NCBI RefSeq assembly: GCF_943737005.1 | Contig: NZ_CALSFU010000010.1 | Location: forward strand, 1-64,000 | Reading direction: 5' to 3' | Length of the DNA stretch: 64,000 nt | Source: Achromobacter sp. Marseille-Q4962 | GTDB taxonomy: Bacteria > Pseudomonadota > Gammaproteobacteria > Burkholderiales > Burkholderiaceae_B | Part shown: piece after piece, positions 55,443 to 63,894 of the stretch | Layout of the letters: every line of letters starts with the position of its first letter | Position numbering within the stretch: the stretch's first letter is position 1 | Position numbers and translations under genes: made by a program | Notes under the pieces: generated by a model | What the model was told of the DNA's origin: nothing | Database searches by the model: none | What the model saw: the letters and a program-made list of their open reading frames with translations, nothing else

Positions 55443-56432
55443 TCAGTCCATGCGCAGCCCGATGGCCCGCGCCACCGCCGCGTAGCGGTCCATGTCCGAC
55501 TCGATCATCTGCTGGAACCCCTGGGGCGAGCTTTCGGCCGGCGTGAATCCCTGCTCGCGCAGCGCGGCCTGCGTGGCCGGATCGCGCATGACCTCGGCCA
55601 CGGCGGCGTTCAGCCGAGCCACCACGGCCGGCGGCGTGGCGGCCGGCGCCAGCAGTCCGTGCCACTGGTCCAGCGCATAGCCCCGCACGCCCTGCTCGGC
55701 CACGGTGGGCACGCCCGGCAGCAGCGCGGAACGCTCGGGCGACGTCACGGCCAGGGCGCGCAGCTTGCCCGCGGCGATCAGCGGCGCGGCCGCCGACGCC
55801 GTGACCACGCCCAGCGGCACCTGGGCCGCCGCCACGCCGGCGATCGCCGGCCCGCAACCTTTGTAGGGCACCTGCTGCAAGGCCGCGCCCGTGTCCCGCG
55901 CCAGCATCTCCCCGGCCAGGTGCTGGGGCGTGCCGTTGCCGCACGAGGCGAACGGCAGCGGCGCGCCCGGGCGCGCGTGCGCCAGCGCCTCGCCCAGCGT
56001 GCGCCACGGCGACGAGGCGGGCGCCACGAACACCGACGGCACGAACGCCACATTGATCACCGCCTGGAAATCCTTGCGGGGCGAAAAACCCAGGTCGCGG
56101 TATACGGCGGGATTGATCGCAAACGAGCTGTTCACCATCAGCAGGGTGTAGCCGTCGGGCGGCGCCTCGGCCACCGCGCGCGCGCCGATGTTGCCGCTCG
56201 CGCCGGGCCGGTTCTCCACCACCACCGGCTGGCCGAGCCGCGACTGCAGGCTGGCGCCGATGCGACGTGCGAGCAAGTCGGTGCCGCCTCCCGGCGGAAA
56301 GGTGACGATGACGGTGATCGGCTGGCTGGGGTAAGCCGCGGCCTGGGCCGCGGACTCGCCCGAAGGCGAATTGCCGCAGGCGGCCAGCGACAGGGCCAGC
56401 GCGGCGCCGGCCAGGCGGAACAGGGATTTCAT
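55443..56432 (-). CDS. Bug family (TctC-like) solute-binding protein
   Basis: A 329-residue periplasmic receptor. It has a signal peptide with a lipobox-like LAAC at about residue 19, then the Bug opening YPSQPITVIVTFPPGGGTDLLAR, the NRPGASGNIGA loop and VPYKGCGPAI. Bug proteins bind carboxylates and related compounds and feed TctAB permeases or signal. No permease is adjacent. It lies 20 bp from the convergent TerB-like gene and about 50 bp downstream of nadC on the same strand. Confidence 0.9.
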   Translation of the reverse strand: MKSLFRLAGAALALSLAACGNSPSGESAAQAAAYPSQPITVIVTFPPGGGTDLLARRIGASLQSRLGQPVVVENRPGASGNIGARAVAEAPPDGYTLLMVNSSFAINPAVYRDLGFSPRKDFQAVINVAFVPSVFVAPASSPWRTLGEALAHARPGAPLPFASCGNGTPQHLAGEMLARDTGAALQQVPYKGCGPAIAGVAAAQVPLGVVTASAAAPLIAAGKLRALAVTSPERSALLPGVPTVAEQGVRGYALDQWHGLLAPAATPPAVVARLNAAVAEVMRDPATQAALREQGFTPAESSPQGFQQMIESDMDRYAAVARAIGLRMD

Positions 56433-56481
56433 GGATGATTCCTCTCGTTGAACCGGCCCACCCCGGCGGGCCGGCGCGGCT

Positions 56482-57366
56482 TCAGGCGTCCAGGCCGATG
56501 TCCAGCACCCGCGCGCTGTGCGTAATCCAGCCCACGGCGATCTGGTCCACGCCCGTGGCAGCCACCGCGGCCGCCGTCTCGGGCGTAATGCGGCCCGAGG
56601 CTTCGGTGACGGCCCGGCCGCGCGCCATGTCCACGGCGGCCCGCAGCTCGTCCAGGCTCATGTTGTCCAGCAGCACCACGTCCACGCCCAGGGCCAGCGC
56701 CGTCTCGAGCTGGGCCAGCGTGTCGACCTCCAGTTCGACCTTCACCATGTGGCCCACGCCCGCGCGCGCCCGGCGCACGGCTTCCTCGACGCCGCCCGCC
56801 AGGGCGATGTGGTTGTCCTTGATGAGCACCGCGTCGTCCAGCCCGTAGCGGTGATTGCTGCCGCCGCCCACGCGCACCGCGTACTTCTGCACCGCGCGCA
56901 ATCCGGGCAGCGTCTTGCGGGTGCAGGTGACGCGCGCGCCGTGGCCGGCCACGGCGCGGACGATGGAAGCCGTGGCGCTGGCCACGCCGCTCAGATGGCA
57001 GAGGAAATTCAGCGCCACGCGTTCGGCGCTGAGCATGGCGCGCGCGTTGCCGCTGATGCGCGCGATTTCCTGGCCCGGCGACAGCGCGCTGCCGTCGCGC
57101 AGCGCGGGCTCGAAGCGGATGTCCGGGTCCATGGCGCGAAACGCCAGACGCGCCAGGTCCAGGCCGGCCAGCACCCCTTCCTGGCGCGCCACCAGCCGCG
57201 TCTGGGCGCTGGCGTCCGCCGGCACGATCGCGTCCGTGGTGAGGTCGCCCGCGCGGCCCAGGTCTTCCAGCAGCGCGGCGCGCACCAGCGGTTCCAGCAT
57301 CACTTCCGGCAGGGGCGCGACCGCCGCGGGGCGTTGGCTGCCGGATGCGTCTCCAATAATGCTCAT
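56482..57366 (-). CDS. nadC: nicotinate-nucleotide pyrophosphorylase (quinolinate phosphoribosyltransferase)
   Basis: Converts quinolinate and PRPP to nicotinate mononucleotide. The 294-residue type II phosphoribosyltransferase shows FLCHLSGVAS, the active-site TRKTLPGLRAVQKYAVRVGG and HRYGLDDAVLIKDNH, and DVVLLDNMS. There is no nadA or nadB next to it. Bordetella are nicotinate-requiring and NadC there serves quinolinate salvage, which fits this setting. It has its own promoter with two likely operator sites. Confidence 0.94.
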   Translation of the reverse strand: MSIIGDASGSQRPAAVAPLPEVMLEPLVRAALLEDLGRAGDLTTDAIVPADASAQTRLVARQEGVLAGLDLARLAFRAMDPDIRFEPALRDGSALSPGQEIARISGNARAMLSAERVALNFLCHLSGVASATASIVRAVAGHGARVTCTRKTLPGLRAVQKYAVRVGGGSNHRYGLDDAVLIKDNHIALAGGVEEAVRRARAGVGHMVKVELEVDTLAQLETALALGVDVVLLDNMSLDELRAAVDMARGRAVTEASGRITPETAAAVAATGVDQIAVGWITHSARVLDIGLDA

Positions 57367-57445
57367 TTTGAGTATTTCCAGGACAAAAAATAGCGCGCAG
57401 GGATTGCGCGCTATTTATGCTAGAGATGAGTATATCGTTTGTCAA
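57359..57445 (-). promoter_or_regulatory. nadC promoter with two 17-bp operator-like sites
   Basis: On the minus strand a consensus -35 TTGACA (57440-57445) is 17 bp from TAGCAT (57417-57422). Two similar 17-bp sequences lie here: ATGCTAGAGATGAGTAT (57417-57433) over the -10 and ATGCTCATTTTGAGTAT (57359-57375) over the start codon. They agree at 12 of 17 bases, and the second is a near-palindrome. Both are well placed to repress nadC, most likely by the adjacent NadQ-like protein. Confidence 0.65.
57385..57416 (-). terminator. terminator of the nadQ-like gene, overlapping the nadC start site
   Basis: Perfect 12-bp arms AAATAGCGCGCA (57388-57399) and TGCGCGCTATTT (57405-57416) with a 5-base loop, followed on the minus strand by a run of Ts. 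The predicted nadC start point (about 57410) lies inside the first arm, so nadC transcripts cannot form the full stem while read-through from the regulator gene can. Confidence 0.8.
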
Positions 57446-57461
57446 GCCGGCCGCGGCCCTC

Positions 57462-58394
57462 TCAGGGCCCGCGCGACAGCGGCAGCTTGCTGCCGGCAAT
57501 GGCGCGTTCGAGGAGCACGTCGCGGCGGAAGCGGAACAGCTTGGCGGGCCGTCCCGCCGCGCCGGTGGCCATGCCGCCGGTTTCCTCCACCAGCGCCTGC
57601 TGCTCGATCAGACGGCGGAAGTTCTGCTTGTGCAGCGCCCTGCCCGCCAGCGCCTCCACCGCCTGCTGCAACTGGAGCAGGGTGAACTGTTCGGGCATCA
57701 GCTCGAACACCACGGGCCGGTACTTGATCTTGGCGCGCAGCCGGGCGATGCCCGTGGCCAGGATGCGCCGGTGGTCGTGGCGCATGGAGGCGCCCGGCAA
57801 GCCGCTGGCGCCGCCGCCGCGGCGGCGCAGGGCCTCGTCGACCAGCCCGGCCTCGAACAGCAGCTCGTAGCGCTGGAGCACCATGTCTTCGTTCCAGGCC
57901 GCGCCGTCCAGCCCGAAGGTAATGGCCGCCCGCTGGCGCCGCCGCGCCCGCGCGGCCTCGTCCGCGCCCTGCGCGCACCAGTCCAGCAGCCTGGGCACGA
58001 TCTGCGCGTCGATCACCGCCGGCGCGCCCGCGCGGCGGTCTTCCCACGGGAAATACCGGTACCAGTCCTGCCAGCCCACCTGCGCCACGCCGGTTTCGCC
58101 CGCCTCGCGGGTCAGCGCCAGGTAGCTCACGGAAATGACGCGCGCGCCCGCCTCGTCGGAGCGGTCGCCATCGGCAAAGGTGTACAACTGTTCCACGTAG
58201 CCCAGCGGATGATGCGTCTGGGCCTCCACCCAGGCCCGCAGGCCGGCCTGCAACGAACGGTGCGACAGCTCGAACGGACCCGCCGGCAAGGCGCTGGCGT
58301 CGCCCGTGGTGAGCACGCGCGGCTCGCCCTGGGTGACCGCGACGAGCACCGCGACGAGTTCGGCATGGACGGAACGTTCTACGGATTCGGTCAA
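57462..58394 (-). CDS. nadQ: NrtR/NadQ-type Nudix-related transcriptional regulator
   Basis: A 310-residue protein with an N-terminal Nudix-like ligand domain (about 8-160) that lacks a complete catalytic Nudix box, and a C-terminal winged helix (about 215-300; YRPVVFELMPEQFTLLQLQQ, then KQNFRRLI, GRPAKLFRF). This plan is that of NAD-metabolism regulators NrtR and NadQ. It lies directly upstream of nadC on the same strand. The start is a TTG without a strong ribosome site, so the N-terminus is tentative. Confidence 0.8.
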   Translation of the reverse strand: MTESVERSVHAELVAVLVAVTQGEPRVLTTGDASALPAGPFELSHRSLQAGLRAWVEAQTHHPLGYVEQLYTFADGDRSDEAGARVISVSYLALTREAGETGVAQVGWQDWYRYFPWEDRRAGAPAVIDAQIVPRLLDWCAQGADEAARARRRQRAAITFGLDGAAWNEDMVLQRYELLFEAGLVDEALRRRGGGASGLPGASMRHDHRRILATGIARLRAKIKYRPVVFELMPEQFTLLQLQQAVEALAGRALHKQNFRRLIEQQALVEETGGMATGAAGRPAKLFRFRRDVLLERAIAGSKLPLSRGP

Positions 58395-58574
58395 AGTGGC
58401 GTTTATCGAGAGAAAGCGGGACGGCCCGACGGGGCGGCCGGATTATACGGGGCGCATTCTGCAACAGCCCCTTGCAAACGTGACATGCCGGCGCGCGCGC
58501 CGGCCCCTAAGATGGTAACGGTACCAGTGCCAGGGCGCAGCCCTCCCGGCGCGCCCGCCAGCGGAGACGTCATC

Positions 58575-58808
58575 ATGCTGAAAACCGTTCCCCCGCCCCC
58601 CGATCCCAAACCCGCGGACACCGCGGAAACCAACCCGCCCGTCGATCCGCGCAAGGGCACGGAAGTGTTGCCCATGCAGGACGAAAGCTCGCCCGTGACG
58701 GCGGGCATGCCGCGCCGGGGCCGCGCCATCGTCGCGCCCGGAGAGCCCGGCATCATCACGCCGGAGGACGACGTGCTCGACACTTCCTACGACCACCGCA
58801 ATGGCTGA
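58575..58808 (+). CDS. small proline-rich hypothetical protein
   Basis: Unrecognised, 77 residues. It is hydrophilic, Pro/Asp/Glu-rich and probably disordered (MLKTVPPPPDPKPADTAET at the start, then GTEVLPMQDESSPVTAGMP). No signal peptide or membrane segment. GGAG lies 8 bases before the ATG, which supports a real gene. It is followed by mnmH after 69 bp and is divergent from the nadQ-like gene. Confidence 0.6.
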   Translation: MLKTVPPPPDPKPADTAETNPPVDPRKGTEVLPMQDESSPVTAGMPRRGRAIVAPGEPGIITPEDDVLDTSYDHRNG

Positions 58809-58877
58809 AGGCCCGGCCGCGGCGGGCGGGGCGGCGCGTGCGAGAATGCCGGATCTCCCGCAAGCATTGCTCCGCCC

Positions 58878-59948
58878 GTGAAACACCTGCTCGCCGGCCT
58901 GGACCGGCTGGAAGAATTCGACGAAATCATCGACGCGCGCTCGCCGCTGGAATACGCCGAAGACCACATCCCCGGCGCCATCAGCGCGCCCGTGCTCGAC
59001 AACGAAGAACGCGCGCTGGTCGGCACGCTGTACAAGCAGAGCTCGCCGTTCGAGGCTTCGCGCGTCGGCGCGGCCATCGTCGCGCGCAACATCGCCCGCC
59101 ACCTGGAAACCACCTTCGCCGGACGTCCGGCCAACTGGCGGCCGCTGATCTACTGCTGGCGCGGCGGCAAGCGGTCGGGTTCGATGACCGTCATGTTCAA
59201 CATGATCGGCTGGCGCGCCCGCCAGCTTGACGGCGGCTACAAGACCTACCGCAAGGCGACGCTGCGGGCCCTGGACGAACTGCCCGCCCGCATGCGCTGC
59301 ATCGTGCTCACCGGGCCCACCGGCAGCGGCAAGACGCGCCTGCTCCAGGCGCTGGAACAGGCCGGCGCGCAGACCCTGGATCTCGAAGGCCTGGCCGCCC
59401 ATCGCGGCTCGCTGCTGGGCGCCCGGGCCGGCGTGGCCCAGCCCTCGCAAAAGCGCTTCGACACCCTGCTGGCCGTCCGCCTGCGCGAGCTGGACCCGTC
59501 GCGCCCCGTCTTTGCCGAAGCCGAGAGCCGCAAGATCGGCCAGGTTTCGCTGCCGCCCGGCCTGCTCGACGCCATGCACCGAGGCCAGTGCGTGGAAATC
59601 GTGTCCTCCCGCGAAGACCGCAGCGCCTTCCTGCAGCACGACTACGCGCACCTGTTCGACGACCCCGCGTGGCTGAAGGCGCAGCTGCAGCGCCTGCTCG
59701 GCCTGCATAGCCGCGACGTCATCGCGGCGTGGCAGCGCATGGTCGACGAAGGCCGGCGCGCCGAGCTCGCGCTCGATCTCATCGACAGGCACTACGACCC
59801 GGCATACCGGCGCAGCTCGCACGCGCATTTCGCGAATATCGCGCGGGCGCTGCGCATGGACTTCCGCCCCAACGCGGGGCACGAAGACCTGCTCGAACAG
59901 GCGCGGCGCCTGCTGGCGCGGCTCGATCAGGCCGGCCAGCCCGCCTGA
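58878..59948 (+). CDS. mnmH: tRNA 2-selenouridine / geranyl-2-thiouridine synthase
   Basis: Acts on the wobble uridine of tRNA-Lys, -Glu and -Gln, replacing sulfur by selenium through a geranylated intermediate. The 356-residue protein has an N-terminal rhodanese domain (about 1-130) with the active Cys in IYCWRGGKRSGSM, and a P-loop domain (about 140-350) with LTGPTGSGKTRLL. Start is a GTG at 58878. selD, which supplies selenophosphate, is not in the window. Confidence 0.92.
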   Translation: MKHLLAGLDRLEEFDEIIDARSPLEYAEDHIPGAISAPVLDNEERALVGTLYKQSSPFEASRVGAAIVARNIARHLETTFAGRPANWRPLIYCWRGGKRSGSMTVMFNMIGWRARQLDGGYKTYRKATLRALDELPARMRCIVLTGPTGSGKTRLLQALEQAGAQTLDLEGLAAHRGSLLGARAGVAQPSQKRFDTLLAVRLRELDPSRPVFAEAESRKIGQVSLPPGLLDAMHRGQCVEIVSSREDRSAFLQHDYAHLFDDPAWLKAQLQRLLGLHSRDVIAAWQRMVDEGRRAELALDLIDRHYDPAYRRSSHAHFANIARALRMDFRPNAGHEDLLEQARRLLARLDQAGQPA

Positions 59949-60123
59949 AACCGCGCCCCGCGCGCGTTCCCGCAGCCGCGGCGGCAGGCCCGCCCGGCTC
60001 CTTCCCGACCCATCAATATGGCTTATGGCTGGCGGCAAAACCGTGATTAGAAAGCCGCGGGCAAAGACCGGACAATGAACTCGCTTTCCCGGTTCCCCGT
60101 CCTCTTTTCCCGCAGGCCCTGCC

Positions 60124-60984
60124 ATGACCTACACGCTGAAACCGCTCACCCCCGTGCTGGCCGCCGAAGTGACCGGCATCGACCTGACCAAACCCGCCGG
60201 CCCCGCGCTGCGCAAGGCGCTGTACGACGCCTGGATCGAGCATGCCGTGCTGGTGATCCGCGACCAGCGCCTCACCGCGCCCCAGTTCGCGGATGCGGCG
60301 CGCCTGTTCGGGGACATTCTCGTGCAGCAGCTCAAGCAGTTCGTGCTGCCGGACTATCCCGAAGTGGGCACGATCTCCTCGCGCGACCTGCCCATCCGCG
60401 ACGGCAGGCTCCACGTGCGCGGCGAAGAATTCCATACCGATCATTCCAATTACCCCGCGCCGCCGAAGGCGACGATGCTGTACGCCATCAACCTGCCGGA
60501 CCGCGGCGGCGACACCCAATTCGTCGACGTGCGCGCGGCCTATGACGATCTGGACGAAGCGACCCGGCGGGCCATCGCGGGGCTGCATTCGCGGCACGTA
60601 TACGAAAGCAGCCGCAGCACGCGCAAGATGGCCGAACTCACGCCCGAGCAGCGGGCCGCAATTCCGCAGGCCCTGCAGCCGCTGGTGATCCGCCATCCGG
60701 AAAACGGGCGGCCCGCCCTGTACCTGAACACCGGCCGCATGGAAGGCATAGCAGGCATGCCGGACGACGCAGCCCATGCGCTGATCGCCCGCCTTTTCGC
60801 CCACGCCACCCAGCCGCGCTATGAATACCGGCATCAGTGGAAACCGGGGGACCTGGTCATCTGGGACAACCGCAGCGTCATGCACCAGGCCAACGCCGAC
60901 TACGACCCGACGCAGCTGCGCTACCTTTACCGGATCATGCTGCAAGGCGCGCCGCTGCAGGCCTACGAAGAGGTGCCCGCGTGA
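60124..60984 (+). CDS. TauD/TfdA family Fe(II)/2-oxoglutarate dioxygenase
   Basis: A 286-residue oxygenase. The iron ligands are His and Asp of EFHTDHSN (about 102-109) and a distal His in WDNRSVMHQAN; the 2-oxoglutarate-binding Arg is probably in RYLYRIML. The opening TPVLAAEVTGIDLTKP is typical. Members hydroxylate sulfonates, aryloxyacetates and other acids, splitting them to an aldehyde or hydroxy acid. It leads a five-gene operon, overlapping the next gene by 4 bp (GTGA). Substrate unknown. Confidence 0.9.
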   Translation: MTYTLKPLTPVLAAEVTGIDLTKPAGPALRKALYDAWIEHAVLVIRDQRLTAPQFADAARLFGDILVQQLKQFVLPDYPEVGTISSRDLPIRDGRLHVRGEEFHTDHSNYPAPPKATMLYAINLPDRGGDTQFVDVRAAYDDLDEATRRAIAGLHSRHVYESSRSTRKMAELTPEQRAAIPQALQPLVIRHPENGRPALYLNTGRMEGIAGMPDDAAHALIARLFAHATQPRYEYRHQWKPGDLVIWDNRSVMHQANADYDPTQLRYLYRIMLQGAPLQAYEEVPA

Positions 60985-61994
60985 GCCCGCGCGAATGCGG
61001 CGGCGCGGCGGAGCCGGCCGCCCGCCGTTTTCTCGCCTGTCTGGACGTCTGGACGCCAGCGGTGCAGGAGGCCGTGCGGCGCAACGCCCCGCCGGAACTG
61101 GATCTGCATTTCGCCCGCAGCTATGACGAAGCCGAGCAGGCCGCCCTGATCGCGCAGGCCGATTTCGCGCTGGTGGGATGGGCCCGGGTCAGCGAGGCCC
61201 TGCTTGCCAACGCGCCCCGGCTGCGGTTCATCGAGAAGTGGGGCATCGGCGTGGACCGCATCGATGTCGATGCGGCGCGCCGCCGGGGCATAGGCCTGGC
61301 CATCACGGCGGGGTCGAATGCGGGGCCGGTGGCCGAGCACGCCGTCATGCTGATGCTTGCGGTGAGCCGGCGCCTGGCGCAGGCCGACGCGGCGCTGCGG
61401 CAGGGCCGCTGGCTCAAGGCCGAAATGCGCGAGCTCTGCCACCAGCTCGGCGGCAAGACGGTCGGGCTCTATGGCTTCGGCCATATCGGGCGCTCGGTCG
61501 CCAGGAAGCTGTCGGGTTTCGAAGCGCGCATCCTGTACACCGATCCGCAGCGCGCGGATGCCGACACCGAGCGCGCCCTGAACGCCACGCGGGTGGATGT
61601 TGCCGTGCTGCTTACCGAATCCGACATTCTCAGCCTGCACGCGCCGGCCACGCCGCAGACGCGCCGCATGCTGGACGCGCGCGCGCTGGCCGCAATGAAG
61701 CCGGGCGCCATTCTCATCAACACGGCGCGCGGCGAGCTGGTCGATACCGCCGCCTTGCTGGACGCCCTGCGCAGCGGCCATCTGCGCGGCGCGGGGCTGG
61801 ACGCTTTCGATCCCGAACCGCCCCCCGACGACTGCCCCCTGTATGCGCTGGACCAGGTGGTGCTTACGCCCCACATGGGCGGAGCGGCCTTCGACAACGT
61901 GGAGCACGTGGCGCGCCACGCCCTGGGCAACATCATGAAGGTGCTGCGCGGGGAACCCCTGGCCCCATCCGATATCGTGGTGGAGCCCCGCTGA
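60981..61994 (+). CDS. D-2-hydroxyacid dehydrogenase
   Basis: A 337-residue NAD(P)-dependent dehydrogenase. The start region reads FEKWGIGVDRIDVDAA-like, the nucleotide fold has GLYGFGHIGRSVA (about 160-172), and catalytic Arg (NTARGELVD), Glu (DPEPPP) and His (TPHMGG) are present. It would interconvert a D-2-hydroxy acid and a 2-oxo acid. The GTG at 60981 overlaps the TauD stop, which indicates coupled translation. Confidence 0.9.
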   Translation: MSPRECGGAAEPAARRFLACLDVWTPAVQEAVRRNAPPELDLHFARSYDEAEQAALIAQADFALVGWARVSEALLANAPRLRFIEKWGIGVDRIDVDAARRRGIGLAITAGSNAGPVAEHAVMLMLAVSRRLAQADAALRQGRWLKAEMRELCHQLGGKTVGLYGFGHIGRSVARKLSGFEARILYTDPQRADADTERALNATRVDVAVLLTESDILSLHAPATPQTRRMLDARALAAMKPGAILINTARGELVDTAALLDALRSGHLRGAGLDAFDPEPPPDDCPLYALDQVVLTPHMGGAAFDNVEHVARHALGNIMKVLRGEPLAPSDIVVEPR

Positions 61995-62034
61995 TCCGCA
62001 TGCCTTCCATAACAACGACACAGGAGACGAAACC

Positions 62035-63015
62035 ATGCGCACCCGGTTCAGCAACGCCCTGGCCTGTATGACGCTCGCGCTGGCCGCGGGCGGCGCGGGC
62101 GCCCAGCCTCCGGCCCAGGCCCCGCAATACCCCACCCGCCCTATCCGGCTGATCGTTCCCTTCACGCCCGGCGGCGGCACGGACATCCTGGCGCGGGTGG
62201 TGGCCGAAAGCATGTCGCGCCGCCTGCCGCAGGCCGTCGTCGTCGAGAACCATGCGGGCGGCAACACGCTGATCGCCACCGAGCTGCTGGCCAAGGCCGA
62301 GCCCGACGGCTACACGCTGCTGATGCAGACCAACAACCTGGCTGTGAATCCGACCCTGTACAAGCATCTCGATTTCGACACGCTCAAAGACCTGGCGCCC
62401 GTCTCGCTCGTGGCGCGCAATCCGCACGTGCTGGTGGTGAACCCGAAAGTGCCGGCCCGCAGCTTCGCGGAATTCATCACGTATGCCAAGGCCCATCCAG
62501 GCCAGATGCACTTTGCCTCGGCGGGCAGCGGAACGGTCAACCACCTGACCGGCGAGCTGCTGAAGATGCAATCGGGCATCGACATCGTCCACGTGCCCTA
62601 CCGGGGCAGCGGCTCGGTCATGCCCGACCTGCTGGCCGGACGGGTCGAAATGCAGTTCGCCGCGCTGCCCGTGGTCAGCGGCTACATCCGCGACGGGCGC
62701 CTGCGGGCGCTGGCCGTCACCACGCGCGAGCGTTTCAAGGGCCTGCCCGAGGTGCCGACCATCGCGGAAAGCGGCTACCCCGATTACGACTTCAGCTCCT
62801 GGTTCGGCATCCTCGCGCCGGCCGGCACGCCCGCGCCCGTCATCGGCCTGCTCAGCGCCCAGGTCGGACAGGCGCTGGCCGACCCGAAAGTCATCGAGCG
62901 GCTGTCCGACTACGAGCTCATCGGCTCCACGCCCCAGGCGTTCGGCGATTTCCTCCGCGCCGAAATCACCCGTTCCGCCGACATCGTGAAGCGCTCCGGC
63001 GCCTCCATAGACTGA
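62035..63015 (+). CDS. Bug family (TctC-like) solute-binding protein
   Basis: A 326-residue periplasmic receptor with signal peptide (about 1-23, GGAGA) and the Bug motif YPTRPIRLIVPFTPGGGTDILAR, ENHAGGNTLIA and VPYRGSGSVMPDL. It lies within the catabolic operon, 40 bp after the dehydrogenase and 8 bp before the aldolase, so it probably captures the pathway substrate for a TctAB permease encoded elsewhere. The two tctBA pairs in this window are candidates. Confidence 0.92.
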   Translation: MRTRFSNALACMTLALAAGGAGAQPPAQAPQYPTRPIRLIVPFTPGGGTDILARVVAESMSRRLPQAVVVENHAGGNTLIATELLAKAEPDGYTLLMQTNNLAVNPTLYKHLDFDTLKDLAPVSLVARNPHVLVVNPKVPARSFAEFITYAKAHPGQMHFASAGSGTVNHLTGELLKMQSGIDIVHVPYRGSGSVMPDLLAGRVEMQFAALPVVSGYIRDGRLRALAVTTRERFKGLPEVPTIAESGYPDYDFSSWFGILAPAGTPAPVIGLLSAQVGQALADPKVIERLSDYELIGSTPQAFGDFLRAEITRSADIVKRSGASID

Positions 63016-63023
63016 GGAAACGC

Positions 63024-63824
63024 ATGAACACGCCCGCTTCCCTGCCCAATCCCCTGATGGACCGGCTGCGCGCCGGCGGCCTCGGCCTGTCGATGATCGT
63101 CAAACAGTGCCGCAGCGTGGATGTCGTATCCGCCGCGCTGGGTTGCGGCTACGACGCCCTCATGATCGACCTGGAACACGCGTGCATCGGCGAGGAAGCG
63201 GCGGCGCAGATCTGCGTCGCGGCCTTGCTCGGCGGCCTCACGCCGCTGGTGCGCATTCCCTGCCACGACAGCCACTACGCGGCGCGCATCCTGGATGCCG
63301 GCGCCGCGGGCATCGTGGCCCCGCACGTGACCTGCGCCGAACAGGCGCGCCGCATCGTGGCCGCCTGCCGCTTTCCGCCGCGGGGACAACGCTCGGTGGC
63401 GGCGCAATGGCCGCAGCTGTCGTACCGCAGCGTCCCCGCCGCCGAAGCCCGCCTGCTGATCGAGTCGCAGACCGTGGTGATCGCCATGCTGGAGTCGCCC
63501 GAAGCCATCGACAACGCCGAAGAGATCGCCGCCGTGGAAGGCGTGGACATCCTGCACATCGGCAGCAATGACCTGTGCGATACCTACGGCATACCCGGCC
63601 GTTTCTCCGATCCGCGCATTCTCGACGCCTACCGGCGAGTCGCGGCAGCCTGCGGGCGCCACGGCAAGTACCTCGGCGCGGGCGGCCTGGGCTCGGCTCC
63701 GGAGGTCCTGGAGCAGGTCGTCGGCCTGGGCGCGCGCTACGTCACGGCAGGCAACGACTGGGCATTCTTCGTGCAGGCGGCGCGCCAGAAGGCCGCCGCC
63801 GTGCGCGCCCTGCATCCGGGCTAG
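63024..63824 (+). CDS. HpcH/HpaI family aldolase
   Basis: A 266-residue metal-dependent class II aldolase of the HpaI/GarL type. Seen: MIDLEHACIG (about 47-56), IPCHDSHYAARILDAGAAG, the metal-binding Glu in AMLESPEAIDN and Asp in IGSNDLCDT. Such enzymes split 2-keto-3-deoxy acids to pyruvate and an aldehyde. The usual Arg in the first loop (VRIPC) is present. It lies 8 bp behind the Bug gene. Confidence 0.9.
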   Translation: MNTPASLPNPLMDRLRAGGLGLSMIVKQCRSVDVVSAALGCGYDALMIDLEHACIGEEAAAQICVAALLGGLTPLVRIPCHDSHYAARILDAGAAGIVAPHVTCAEQARRIVAACRFPPRGQRSVAAQWPQLSYRSVPAAEARLLIESQTVVIAMLESPEAIDNAEEIAAVEGVDILHIGSNDLCDTYGIPGRFSDPRILDAYRRVAAACGRHGKYLGAGGLGSAPEVLEQVVGLGARYVTAGNDWAFFVQAARQKAAAVRALHPG

Positions 63825-63894
63825 CCGGATGCGCGCTTTTCGTGGCGCGCCCTTGCCCGCCGCGCCCGGCACTTTTTCCCCTGGGAGTCTGTTC

